Assembly: GCA_016699715.1 (NCBI GenBank)
Contig: CP065007.1
Location: forward strand, 2,728,001 to 2,792,000
Source: Candidatus Competibacteraceae bacterium
Lineage (GTDB): Bacteria; Pseudomonadota; Gammaproteobacteria; Competibacterales; Competibacteraceae
Reading direction: 5' to 3'
Length of the DNA: 64,000 nucleotides
Positions 1 to 8,304 of the stretch are shown here, one piece after another. The notes beneath the pieces were generated by a model. It was not told the origin of the DNA, did no database searches, and saw only the letters and a list, made by a program, of their open reading frames with translations. Positions within the stretch are counted from its first letter, which is position 1; each line of letters begins with the position of its first letter. Made by a program: the position numbers and the translations under genes.

Positions 1-54
1 TTGGCTTGCGGCAGGCATGGAACGTAGCCGACGCGGACCCCGGACGGGGCCCAT
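1..54 (-). CDS. Possible 5' end of a gene downstream of the OpgG-like gene (partial)
   Basis: An ATG at 54-52 on the minus strand opens a frame with no stop up to the window edge (18 codons). A second in-frame ATG lies at 18-16. It starts right after the stop of the OpgG-like gene. In many proteobacteria opgG is followed by the glucosyltransferase gene opgH, so this could be its start. The visible residues are too few to show homology, and no Shine-Dalgarno sequence is evident. Confidence 0.25.
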   Translation of the reverse strand, partial: MGPVRGPRRLRSMPAASQ

Positions 55-56
55 GC

Positions 57-1337
57 TCAGCGATGAGCGGTGAGAGTGTAGGAAAACGCGATCCCTTCCT
101 CAACCGAGGCCGGCGGGTCCACGTCCTGGTTGAAGCGCACGAACGCCGCGATGTTGTCGGCGCCTTCGTAAGCGGTGTACGACTGCCACAGTCCCACGGT
201 GTAGGGTAGGCTGCTTTGGATATCCGAGACCAGCAGCGATGTCCGATTGGCGTAATCGACCGACTCGTAGCGGCGATAGTGGCCGGCGTTCCGGTCCGAC
301 TGGAGCAGGGCGAAATCGGTCGCCGCGCCGAAATCGGCCGCCAGCGGCGGCTCGGCCGGGCTGACTGGAATGGCGAGCGCCCGCCGCCGTTGCGTTCCGT
401 CCGCATACCAGGCGACGAACAGATCGGCGTCGTGGGCTTCATCGGCCGGGTCTTCCGGCGTGGCGTTCTCGTCCTTCCAGAACATCGAACTCAAGCCCAG
501 TGGCCCCAGGCTCGGCTCGCTGGCCACCCGCAGCGGCAGGCGCGGAAAAATCCTCATGGTGACCCGCAGGCTGCTGGCAGCGCCCGGTTGCAGCGTGGCC
601 ACGAACGCCGTCGTGAAGGCTTCGCATTCCGCCAAGCCCAGCAGCCGGAATGCATGGTCGTTGATTTTCATCAAATACAGCTTGCGGAGTTTGACGAAAT
701 CCTCGACCGGCTCGCCCACGTTGCGCACCCCGAGCCGAAACGAGGTGCCGAACTCCAGCGGCGAGAAGCCGGTCAGCCGGCCGTAACCGTTGCCGCCCAA
801 ATGGAACACCTGCGGCCAGCGCTGCGCACCATGCTGGCGAACACCGATATCGACGGCGCTCAGATAGCGGGCGGCGGCGGGGACAAGTTCCGGTAGCGCC
901 GGTTGAATATCGGGATGGCGATAGTTGAAGTCCGCCAGGCGGTAGGCGACCGGCGCCCAGCCCATCGCTTCGGACTGGCGCAGCCACAAGTCCAGCAGGT
1001 CTTTCTCGAAGTTGCCGCGCGGGCTGGCCCGCAGCCACCAGACGCCGTCATCGTAAAAGGGCTTCCCCGTCAGCTCGCCGTATTCGACGAAATCGAGCCC
1101 GAGCGGATCGCCGCCCTCGGGGGGATCGAATTCCACCAGGGGCACCGGGATTTGCGGGTCCCAGGGCAGTTGGGAACGCTCGAAGGCCTCCCGCGCCAGC
1201 GCCGCGAAGGTGCCAGCGGCGGCGGCGTCCATGCAAAGCGCCAGCAGCAACAGCAGGCCTGGGATGAAGGAACGCGGGTAGGCAGCGGCCCGCCGGGACA
1301 TGTTGGCGAATCGAAGGTATTCCAATGCGATGATCAT
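57..1337 (-). CDS. Divergent OpgG/MdoG-like periplasmic glucan biosynthesis protein
   Basis: The family acts in the periplasm in synthesis of osmoregulated glucans. The C-terminal two thirds follow the family pattern in order: LGPLGLSSMFW (family APLTSMF), a DEAHDADLFVAW stretch (family EVHDSDGL), FALLQSDRNAGHYRRYES (family GFGLLQRDR..YqDLEA.YE) and a DNIAAFVRF block (family NDNIVAyW). The N-terminus has a hydrophobic LLLLLAL segment followed by AAAAG, a likely signal peptide. At about 426 residues it is shorter than E. coli OpgG (about 510). I chose the ATG at 1337, which has AGGAG upstream; a TTG at 1379 and an ATG at 1301 are alternatives. The precise product is inferred, because the match is distant. 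Confidence 0.7.
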   Translation of the reverse strand: MIIALEYLRFANMSRRAAAYPRSFIPGLLLLLALCMDAAAAGTFAALAREAFERSQLPWDPQIPVPLVEFDPPEGGDPLGLDFVEYGELTGKPFYDDGVWWLRASPRGNFEKDLLDLWLRQSEAMGWAPVAYRLADFNYRHPDIQPALPELVPAAARYLSAVDIGVRQHGAQRWPQVFHLGGNGYGRLTGFSPLEFGTSFRLGVRNVGEPVEDFVKLRKLYLMKINDHAFRLLGLAECEAFTTAFVATLQPGAASSLRVTMRIFPRLPLRVASEPSLGPLGLSSMFWKDENATPEDPADEAHDADLFVAWYADGTQRRRALAIPVSPAEPPLAADFGAATDFALLQSDRNAGHYRRYESVDYANRTSLLVSDIQSSLPYTVGLWQSYTAYEGADNIAAFVRFNQDVDPPASVEEGIAFSYTLTAHR

Positions 1338-1418
1338 GGCGGTCCGGCGCTCCTGAAGGTGAATCCCTGTCACTATCAAGACAGCAGTGCCCTGAATCCT
1401 GACTGAATATCCAAAAAA

Positions 1419-1658
1419 TTACCGCAACCCGACTTCGTGCTCCAGCGTTTCCACCAACGCCAGGCATTTCGGTTTGAGATCGGGATCGATGTCTTGCCGT
1501 TCGATGCGCTCGAACGCCGTGACCAGTGTATCCTGGATTTCCGGCGGCGGGATCTGCCTGGCGCTGGGAAACAGAATGTGGGTTTCTTCATGGATGTGCT
1601 GGTGTTGCATCGCGGCATATTCGTTGACGACAGCGATGATCGCTGCCCGTGCCGCGCC
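1419..1658 (-). pseudogene. Hemerythrin HHE-domain remnant
   Basis: The frame contains MQHQHIHEETHILFPSAR, which resembles the third and fourth helices of a hemerythrin HHE cation-binding domain (HxxxEExxxFP). The matching frame continues upstream of the only ATG (1610) with helix-like residues (AAIIAVVNEYAA) and then reaches a stop at 1659-1661. The first half of the domain, with its HxxxxE ligands, is missing, and only about 125 bases separate the remnant from mfd. A four-helix iron site cannot form from this piece, so I call it a decayed fragment. Confidence 0.5.
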
Positions 1659-1786
1659 TCACGGCGCCGGCCTGGTCGCTGGTATGTCGATACATTGTGC
1701 CGAATTTTCATTTCGCCGCCATCCGCCTGGCGCGGGCGTGGGTGCTAAAATCCGTTCCCCACCCATCATCCCCGTTGCCTGAATCC

Positions 1787-4700
1787 ATGTCGGCCACCGT
1801 GCAAGCGCCCAAAACCTCTTCACCGTTGCAGCCCGTGTTGCCGCCCGACAACCGCCGGCCTCTGGGTTGGGGGCGGTTGCACGGCGCCAGCCCCGCCCTG
1901 CTGATCGCCGCCACCGCTGCCCGCTATCGCGGGCTGGTGCTAGCCATCGCTCCGGACAGCCAAAGCGCGCTGCGGCTGGAAACGGAGCTGCGGGTATTCG
2001 GCGGCGCGGATCTGGACATCCTGGCGTTTCCCGATTGGGAAACGCTGCCCTACGACCTGTTTTCGCCGCATCAGGACATCGTGTCGCAGCGACTGGCAAC
2101 GCTGTACCGGCTGCCGCAACGGCGGCGTGGCGTGCTGGTGGTGCCGGTGGCGACGCTGATGCAGCGCTTGGCCCCGCGTGGCTATCTGGACGGCTATGCC
2201 CTGTTGCTCAAGGTCGGCGAGCGCCTGGATCTGGAGCCGTTCCGCCAGCGGCTGGAGGCGGCCGGCTACCTCTGCGTGTCGCAGGTGGTCGAGCACGGCG
2301 AGTTCGCGGTGCGTGGTTCGATTCTCGATCTGTTTCCGATGGGCGGCGAGCGGCCCTACCGAATCGAACTGTTCGACGACGAGGTGGAAAGCATTCGCGA
2401 TTTCGACCCGGACACCCAACTGTCGGTGGCCAAGGCCGAGTACATCGAGCTGCTGCCGGCGCGGGAGTTTCCCTTGGACAAGGAGAGCATGACCCGCTTC
2501 CGTCAGGCCTATCGCCGTCAGTTCGAAGGCGACCCGCAACGCGGCGTGATCTATCGCGAGGTGAGCGACGGCCACGCGCCCGGCGGGATCGAGTATTACC
2601 TGCCGCTGTTTTTCGAGCAGACCGCCACGCTGTTCGATTATCTGCCGGAAAATACCCTGGCGATCCGGCTGGAGGGAGCGGACCAGGCGCTGGCGGCGTT
2701 CCAGGAGCAGCTCATGGAGCGCTACGAACAGCGTCGCCACGATGCGGAACGACCGCTGTTGCCGCCACCGTTGCTGTTCCTGGACGCGGCCCAGGTGGAA
2801 AGCGCGCTGGCGCGCCGCTTGCGGATCGAGTTGCGGGAGGCGGAAGACGCCGAGATCAACTACCCCACCGAACCGCCGCCGGCCCTGCCGTTCGAGCCAC
2901 GCGCCCCGCAACCCGGCGCCGCGCTGCACGCCTTCCTGACGGCATTTCCGGGGCGGGTGCTGGTGGCCGCCGAATCCGCTGGCCGGCGCGAGGCGCTGCT
3001 GGATACGCTGCGTGGCCATGGCCTGCAACCGGCGCTGTGCGAGGGATGGACGGAATTCCTGGCGCGGGAGGATCTGCGGCTGGCGCTGGCGGTGGCGCCG
3101 CTGGAGCAGGGGCTGCTGCTGACCGAGCCGCCGCTGGCGGTCATCGCCGAACCGCAGTTGTACGGCGAGCGGGTGCGCCAGCAGCGTCGGCGCGGTCCAA
3201 GCCGCGACCCCGACACCATCATTCGCAATCTCACCGACCTCAATCTCGGCGCGCCCGTCGTCCACGAGGAGCACGGCATCGGCCGCTACGCCGGACTGGA
3301 GCGGCTGGAGGTGGCCGGTATCGACGGCGAGTTCGTGGTGGTGGAGTACGCCGGTGATGACCGCCTGTACGTGCCGGTGGCGTCCCTGCACCTGCTCAGC
3401 CGCTACACCGGGGCCGCCCCGGAAAGCGCGCCACTGCACCGGCTGGGCAGCGGCCAGTGGGAAAAAGTCCGGCGCAAGGCCACCGAACAGGTCAACGACG
3501 CGGCGGCGGAACTGCTGGACCTGTACGCCCGCCGCGAGGCCCGGCCCGGCCATGCCTTCGCCCTGCCCGAGGCCGATTACGCCGTCTTCGCCGCTACCTT
3601 CCCGTTCGAGGAAACCCCCGACCAGCAGCTCGCCATCGAGGCGGTGATCGCCGATCTGCGCTCGGGCCGGCCCATGGATCGAGTGGTGTGCGGCGATGTC
3701 GGTTTCGGCAAGACCGAGGTGGCGATGCGCGCCGCCTTCGTGGCGGTGCAGGACGGCCGACAGGTGGCGGTGCTGGCCCCGACCACCCTGCTGGCCCAAC
3801 AGCACTATCAGAATTTTCTCGACCGCTTCGCCGACTGGCCGGTGCGGGTCGAACTGCTGTCCCGCTTCCGCTCGACCCAGCAACAGACCGAGACGCTGAA
3901 GGCGCTGGCCGACGGCGGAGCGGACATTCTGATCGGCACTCACAAGCTGTTGCAGGGCAGCGTAAAATTCAAACAGTTGGGGCTGGTCGTCATCGACGAG
4001 GAGCACCGCTTCGGAGTGCGGCAGAAGGAGCGGCTGAAGGCGCTGCGGGCCGAGGTGGACGTGCTGACCCTGACCGCCACGCCGATTCCCCGCACTCTGA
4101 ACATGGCGATGGCCGGCTTGCGCGAATTGTCGATCATCGCCACCCCGCCGGCCGGGCGGCTGGCGGTCAAGACCTTCGTCGGCGAGTGGAACAAGGCGAC
4201 CATCCAGGAAGCCTGCCAGCGCGAACTGAAGCGCGGCGGGCAGATTTATTTCCTGCACAACGAGGTGGAGACCATCCAGCGCATGGCCGCGCAGGTGGCG
4301 GAACTGGCGCCGACCGCCCGCATCGCGGTCGCCCACGGTCAGATGCGCGAACGGGAACTGGAACAGGTGATGCTGGATTTCTATCATCGCCGCTGCAACC
4401 TGCTGATCTGCACCACCATCATCGAATCGGGCATCGACGTGCCCAGCGCCAACACCATCGTCATCAATCGCGCCGACAAGCTGGGTTTGGCGCAGTTGCA
4501 CCAGTTGCGCGGGCGGGTGGGGCGTTCGCACCATCGCGCCTACGCTTACCTCATCGTTCCGCCCCGGAAGGCGATGACCACGGACGCGGTCAAACGGATC
4601 GAAGCGATCGAGTCGCTGGAGGATCTGGGCGCGGGCTTTCTGCTGGCCAGTCACGACCTGGAAATTCGCGGCGCCGGCGAACTGCTGGGCGAGGCGCAAA

Positions 4701-5248
4701 GCGGCCAGATTCACGAGGTCGGTTTCACCCTGTACATGGACCTGCTGGAGCGGGCGATACAGGCGCTCAAGGCCGGACGGGCGCCGGATCTGGATCGGCC
4801 GCTGGATCACGGTCCCGAGATCGATCTGCAAAGCCCGGCGCTGATCCCGGACGACTATCTGCCCGATGTCCACAGCCGCCTGATTCTGTACAAGCGCATC
4901 GCCAGCGCCCGCGACGGGGAGGAATTGCGCGAGTTGCAGGTCGAGATGATCGACCGCTTCGGGCTGCTGCCGGCACCGGTCAAAACCCTGTTTCGGGTGA
5001 CCGGGCTGAAGCTGCGGGCCACCCCGGTGGGGGTGAAGAAAATCGAGGCGGGACCGAAAGGCGGGCGGATCGTGTTTGGGCCGGAGCCGAAGGTGGACTC
5101 GGCCAAACTGGTGCGGCTGATTCAATCGCAGTCCCAGGTTTACAAGCTGGATGGCAAGGACAGGCTACGCTTCATTAAGGACTTGCCCGACGCGGAGGCG
5201 CGAGCAACGACGGTGGAGCGGTTGTTGGAAGAGATCGGCACGGGATAA
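1787..5248 (+). CDS. mfd: Transcription-repair coupling factor Mfd
   Basis: Mfd is a DNA translocase that removes RNA polymerase stalled at lesions and recruits UvrA. The product of about 1153 residues matches the usual length. In order it has a UvrB-homology N-terminal region, an RNA-polymerase-interacting domain beginning near HEEHGIGRYAGLE, and a RecG-like helicase core with Walker A GDVGFGKTE near residue 635, the DEEH box (DEEHRFGVRQKE) near 736, and the TATPIPRTLNM and QLRGRVGRS motifs. The C-terminal TRCF domain is complete. The frame is open upstream to 1649, but the ATG at 1787 fits the family N-terminus (then SATVQAPK). Confidence 0.97.
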   Translation: MSATVQAPKTSSPLQPVLPPDNRRPLGWGRLHGASPALLIAATAARYRGLVLAIAPDSQSALRLETELRVFGGADLDILAFPDWETLPYDLFSPHQDIVSQRLATLYRLPQRRRGVLVVPVATLMQRLAPRGYLDGYALLLKVGERLDLEPFRQRLEAAGYLCVSQVVEHGEFAVRGSILDLFPMGGERPYRIELFDDEVESIRDFDPDTQLSVAKAEYIELLPAREFPLDKESMTRFRQAYRRQFEGDPQRGVIYREVSDGHAPGGIEYYLPLFFEQTATLFDYLPENTLAIRLEGADQALAAFQEQLMERYEQRRHDAERPLLPPPLLFLDAAQVESALARRLRIELREAEDAEINYPTEPPPALPFEPRAPQPGAALHAFLTAFPGRVLVAAESAGRREALLDTLRGHGLQPALCEGWTEFLAREDLRLALAVAPLEQGLLLTEPPLAVIAEPQLYGERVRQQRRRGPSRDPDTIIRNLTDLNLGAPVVHEEHGIGRYAGLERLEVAGIDGEFVVVEYAGDDRLYVPVASLHLLSRYTGAAPESAPLHRLGSGQWEKVRRKATEQVNDAAAELLDLYARREARPGHAFALPEADYAVFAATFPFEETPDQQLAIEAVIADLRSGRPMDRVVCGDVGFGKTEVAMRAAFVAVQDGRQVAVLAPTTLLAQQHYQNFLDRFADWPVRVELLSRFRSTQQQTETLKALADGGADILIGTHKLLQGSVKFKQLGLVVIDEEHRFGVRQKERLKALRAEVDVLTLTATPIPRTLNMAMAGLRELSIIATPPAGRLAVKTFVGEWNKATIQEACQRELKRGGQIYFLHNEVETIQRMAAQVAELAPTARIAVAHGQMRERELEQVMLDFYHRRCNLLICTTIIESGIDVPSANTIVINRADKLGLAQLHQLRGRVGRSHHRAYAYLIVPPRKAMTTDAVKRIEAIESLEDLGAGFLLASHDLEIRGAGELLGEAQSGQIHEVGFTLYMDLLERAIQALKAGRAPDLDRPLDHGPEIDLQSPALIPDDYLPDVHSRLILYKRIASARDGEELRELQVEMIDRFGLLPAPVKTLFRVTGLKLRATPVGVKKIEAGPKGGRIVFGPEPKVDSAKLVRLIQSQSQVYKLDGKDRLRFIKDLPDAEARATTVERLLEEIGTG

Positions 5249-5333
5249 GCCTCGCCAAGCCAGCGATTCCAAGCGGCTGCTTCCACCTCGCTCGCCCCCG
5301 AACGATTATTGTCGAATCCCCAAGGGAGTCACC

Positions 5334-5975
5334 GTGACCGACTACCTCGATATTTCGCTAACGATTTCCCCGGACTTGCCGCATTGGCCCGGCAGCCCGG
5401 CGATTGAATTGAGCCGCCGCCGCGACATGGATCGGGGCGATCCGGTCAACGACAGTACCCTGGTCTGTGGCGTTCATACCGGCACCCATGTCGATGCGCC
5501 CCTGCATTTTCTGGCCGACGGCGCGGATGTCACCCATCTGTCGCTGGAGGCGCTGATCGGTCCGGCGGTCGTGGCCGAACTGCCCGACGTGGAGGTTATC
5601 GCCGCTCGCGACCTGGAAGCCCTGAAGCTGCCCGCCGATACTCGACGCCTGCTGCTGCGCACCCGCAATTCCGCGATCTGGCAACGGGGAGACCGTGAGT
5701 TTCGCACCGACTTCGTAGCCCTGACCGTCGATGCCGCCCAGTGGGTGGTGGCGCGAGGTATCCGCTTGATCGGGGTCGATTACCTGTCGGTACAGATTTT
5801 CGGCGGCGATCCGAAAACCCACATCGCCCTGCTGCAAGCCGGGGTCGTGATCGTCGAAGGTTTGAACCTGGCGCAGGTCGCGCCGGGAAACCATGAGTTG
5901 ATTTGCCTGCCGCTCAAGCTGGCCGGCGCCGAAGGCGCACCCGCGCGGGCGGTGCTCAGGAAATTGCCGGGATGA
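5334..5975 (+). CDS. Cyclase-family metal hydrolase (arylformamidase/KynB-like)
   Basis: The 213-residue product has the family signature HTGTHVDAPLHF, whose His and Asp residues bind the metal, and a late conserved GVDYLSVQ/ALLQAGVVIVEGLNL block. Members hydrolyse amide or ester bonds; N-formylkynurenine formamidase is the best known. No other kynurenine-pathway gene is nearby, so the substrate is open. I chose the GTG at 5334 because AAGGGA lies 8 bases upstream and it aligns with the family N-terminus (TDYLDISLTISPDLPHWPG). The stop overlaps the next start (ATGA), suggesting translational coupling. Confidence 0.8.
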   Translation: MTDYLDISLTISPDLPHWPGSPAIELSRRRDMDRGDPVNDSTLVCGVHTGTHVDAPLHFLADGADVTHLSLEALIGPAVVAELPDVEVIAARDLEALKLPADTRRLLLRTRNSAIWQRGDREFRTDFVALTVDAAQWVVARGIRLIGVDYLSVQIFGGDPKTHIALLQAGVVIVEGLNLAQVAPGNHELICLPLKLAGAEGAPARAVLRKLPG

Positions 5976-6397
5976 ACGCCGATAGCGCCTGTCCCTGCGG
6001 TTCGGGCAAAACCTACGTTGCCTGCTGCGGCCCGTACCTCGATCACGGACAACGACCGGCCACGGCCGAGACGCTGATGCGCTCCCGTTATTCGGGCTAC
6101 GTCCTCGCGCGGGAAGGTTATCTGCGTCGTAGCTGGCACGAATCCACCCGACCCGAAACGCTCGACCTGAGCGGCAAGGCGGGGACCGTCAATTGGCTGG
6201 GTTTGAAGATCGTCCGCGTGGAAGCCGGCGGTTCCGACGACACGCGGGGCGTGGTCGAGTTCGTGGCGCGTTACAAGGTCGGCGGCAAGGCGCATCGGCT
6301 GCACGAGACCAGCCGGTTCGTGCGGGAAGAGGGGCAGTGGTTTTACCTGGATGGGACACCACACGCTAGAGAATGCTCCAACCTTCGTCGCGGTTAA
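5972..6397 (+). CDS. YchJ-like SEC-C motif protein (UPF0225)
   Basis: This is a short protein of about 141 residues. It starts with a zinc-binding SEC-C motif (CPCGSGKTYVACCGPYL), followed by the NTF2-like YchJ region (TAETLMRSRYSGYVLAREGYL, then WLGLKIV and VEFVARYKVGGKAHRLHETS). The function of the family is not established. Its ATG at 5972 overlaps the stop of the cyclase gene by ATGA, so the two are probably one operon. The C-terminal SEC-C copy found in some relatives is absent. Confidence 0.85.
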   Translation: MNADSACPCGSGKTYVACCGPYLDHGQRPATAETLMRSRYSGYVLAREGYLRRSWHESTRPETLDLSGKAGTVNWLGLKIVRVEAGGSDDTRGVVEFVARYKVGGKAHRLHETSRFVREEGQWFYLDGTPHARECSNLRRG

Positions 6398-6708
6398 CCC
6401 AGGATCGCTACTCGGCACCAAATCGGCCGCTCGGGTATCCTGAGAAGCAAAAAAAGAATGCGATTTCAGCCAGCACTCTTGAAAAATGACAAAATAATGC
6501 GATTTTCGCCGCAAAAATAAGACAATCCGGCCGTTTCATCAAAAAAAACCACAGCCGCCACGGCACGGACGAGCTCACGCGGTCAAAGCGCCGTATTGCG
6601 ATGCTGTTCAGATCGATGCGGCGATCAAGCGCGCCGAGAAGACGGCAACGCACCTGCCTTAGGGTAAAATCGCGCCACACCTCAACCTGGATCAGCCATT
6701 CGCCCCCG
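6398..6708. other. Intergenic region upstream of prfC
   Basis: The 311 bases contain no supported gene. The part around 6441-6550 is AT-rich compared with its surroundings, and AATGCGATTT occurs twice (near 6457 and 6497). A promoter for prfC-aas may lie here, but I cannot place it securely. Confidence 0.4.
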
Positions 6709-8301
6709 ATGACCACCTTTCTCGACCAACTCAAGCGCCGGCGTACCTTCGCCATCATCTCCCACCCCGACGCCGGCAAGACCACACTCACCGAAAAATT
6801 GCTGCTGTTCGGTGGCGCCATCCAGATGGCCGGTACGATCAAGGGCCGCAAAGCCACCCGTCACGCCACCAGCGACTGGATGGCGCTGGAGCAACAACGC
6901 GGCATCTCGGTGACTTCCTCGGTGATGCAGTTCCCCTACCGCGACCGCATCGTCAACCTGCTCGACACCCCCGGCCACGAAGATTTCTCCGAAGACACCT
7001 ACCGCACCCTGACCGCCGTGGACTCGGCGCTGATGGTGATCGACTGCGCCCGGGGCGTCGAGGAGCGCACCATCAAGCTGATGGAAGTCTGCCGCCTGCG
7101 CGATACCCCAATCTTCACCTTCATCAACAAGCTGGATCGGGACGGCCGCGAACCCATCGAACTGCTGGACGAAGTCGAGGATATCCTCAAGATCCGCTGT
7201 GCGCCGATCACCTGGCCCATCGGCATGGGCCGGGAACTCAAGGGCGTCTATCACCTTGAGCAGGATTTCATCCACTTCTACGACCCCTCGCGCGACGGCC
7301 GCATCAACACCGGCCACATCATCCAGGGTCTCGACACCCCGGCGGTGGATCAGGAATTGGGCGCGGACCGGGCCAATGCCCTGCGCGAGGAAATCGAACT
7401 GGTGCGCGGCGCCAGTCACGCCTTCGAGTTTGACGACTACCGCGCCGGTCGATTGACTCCGGTGTTCTTCGGCTCGGCGCTGACCAATTTCGGCGTCCAG
7501 GAAATGCTGGACGGCTTCGTTGAAAACGCCCCATCGCCACGCCCTTCTGTTGCCGCCACCCGCGAAATCGCGCCCGAAGAAGAGGCATTCACCGGTTTCG
7601 TGTTCAAGATTCAGGCGAACATGGACCCGCAACATCGCGACCGCATCGCCTTCCTGCGGGTCTGCTCCGGCGCCTACCAGCCCGGTATGAAGCTTCGCCA
7701 TGTCCGGCTGGGCCGCGAGGTCAAGATCGCCGATGCCCTCACCTTCATGGCCGCCGAACGTGAGCACGCCGAGGCCGCCTATCCAGGCGATATTCTCGGC
7801 CTGCACAACCACGGCACCATCCGCATCGGCGACACCTTCACTCAGGGCGAGGACCTCACCTTCACCGGCATTCCCGACTTTGCGCCGGAACTGTTCCGCC
7901 GCGCCCGGTTGCGCGATCCCTTGAAGATGAAGGCGCTGCAAAAGGGCCTCGAACAACTCTGCGAGGAGGGCGCGACCCAGCTTTTTCGGCCGCTCAACAG
8001 CAACGATCTGATTCTGGGCGCGGTCGGCATCCTGCAATTCGACGTGGCCGCCTTCCGCTTGCGCAGCGAATACGGGGTCGAGTGCGGCTTCGAGAACGTC
8101 AACGTCATCACCGCCCGCTGGGTGAGCTGCGCCGACGACAAGCGCTTCGAGGAATTCAAAACCAAGCTCCACGACAATCTGGCGCTGGACCATCACGGCG
8201 AGCTGGTCTACATCGCCCCCAGCCGGGTCAACCTGCAACTGACGCAGGAGCGCTGGCCAGAGGTGCGTTTCGCCGCCACCCGCGAACATGGGCGACATTG
8301 A
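6709..8301 (+). CDS. prfC: Peptide chain release factor 3
   Basis: RF3 is a GTPase that recycles RF1/RF2 from the ribosome after termination. The 530-residue product matches the family length. The G1 loop SHPDAGKTTLTEK lies at residues 18-30, followed by the RF3 switch region (HATSDWMALEQQRGISVTSS), the G3 motif DTPGHEDFSEDTYRT and the G4 motif NKLDRD. The RF3 C-terminal region is full length (ILGAVGILQFDV and the FENVNVITARWV segment). The upstream open frame is discarded because the family begins at TTFLDQL. Confidence 0.97.
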   Translation: MTTFLDQLKRRRTFAIISHPDAGKTTLTEKLLLFGGAIQMAGTIKGRKATRHATSDWMALEQQRGISVTSSVMQFPYRDRIVNLLDTPGHEDFSEDTYRTLTAVDSALMVIDCARGVEERTIKLMEVCRLRDTPIFTFINKLDRDGREPIELLDEVEDILKIRCAPITWPIGMGRELKGVYHLEQDFIHFYDPSRDGRINTGHIIQGLDTPAVDQELGADRANALREEIELVRGASHAFEFDDYRAGRLTPVFFGSALTNFGVQEMLDGFVENAPSPRPSVAATREIAPEEEAFTGFVFKIQANMDPQHRDRIAFLRVCSGAYQPGMKLRHVRLGREVKIADALTFMAAEREHAEAAYPGDILGLHNHGTIRIGDTFTQGEDLTFTGIPDFAPELFRRARLRDPLKMKALQKGLEQLCEEGATQLFRPLNSNDLILGAVGILQFDVAAFRLRSEYGVECGFENVNVITARWVSCADDKRFEEFKTKLHDNLALDHHGELVYIAPSRVNLQLTQERWPEVRFAATREHGRH

Positions 8302-8304
8302 ACG

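Noticed and set aside
1940..5125. A 1061-residue open frame antisense to mfd
   Set aside because: It mirrors mfd codon structure in a GC-rich gene, has no recognisable domain and lies fully opposite a well-conserved gene.
5151..5333. N-terminal extension of the cyclase-family protein
   Set aside because: It overlaps mfd, is Arg-rich out-of-frame translation, and the GTG at 5334 has a ribosome site and matches the family start.
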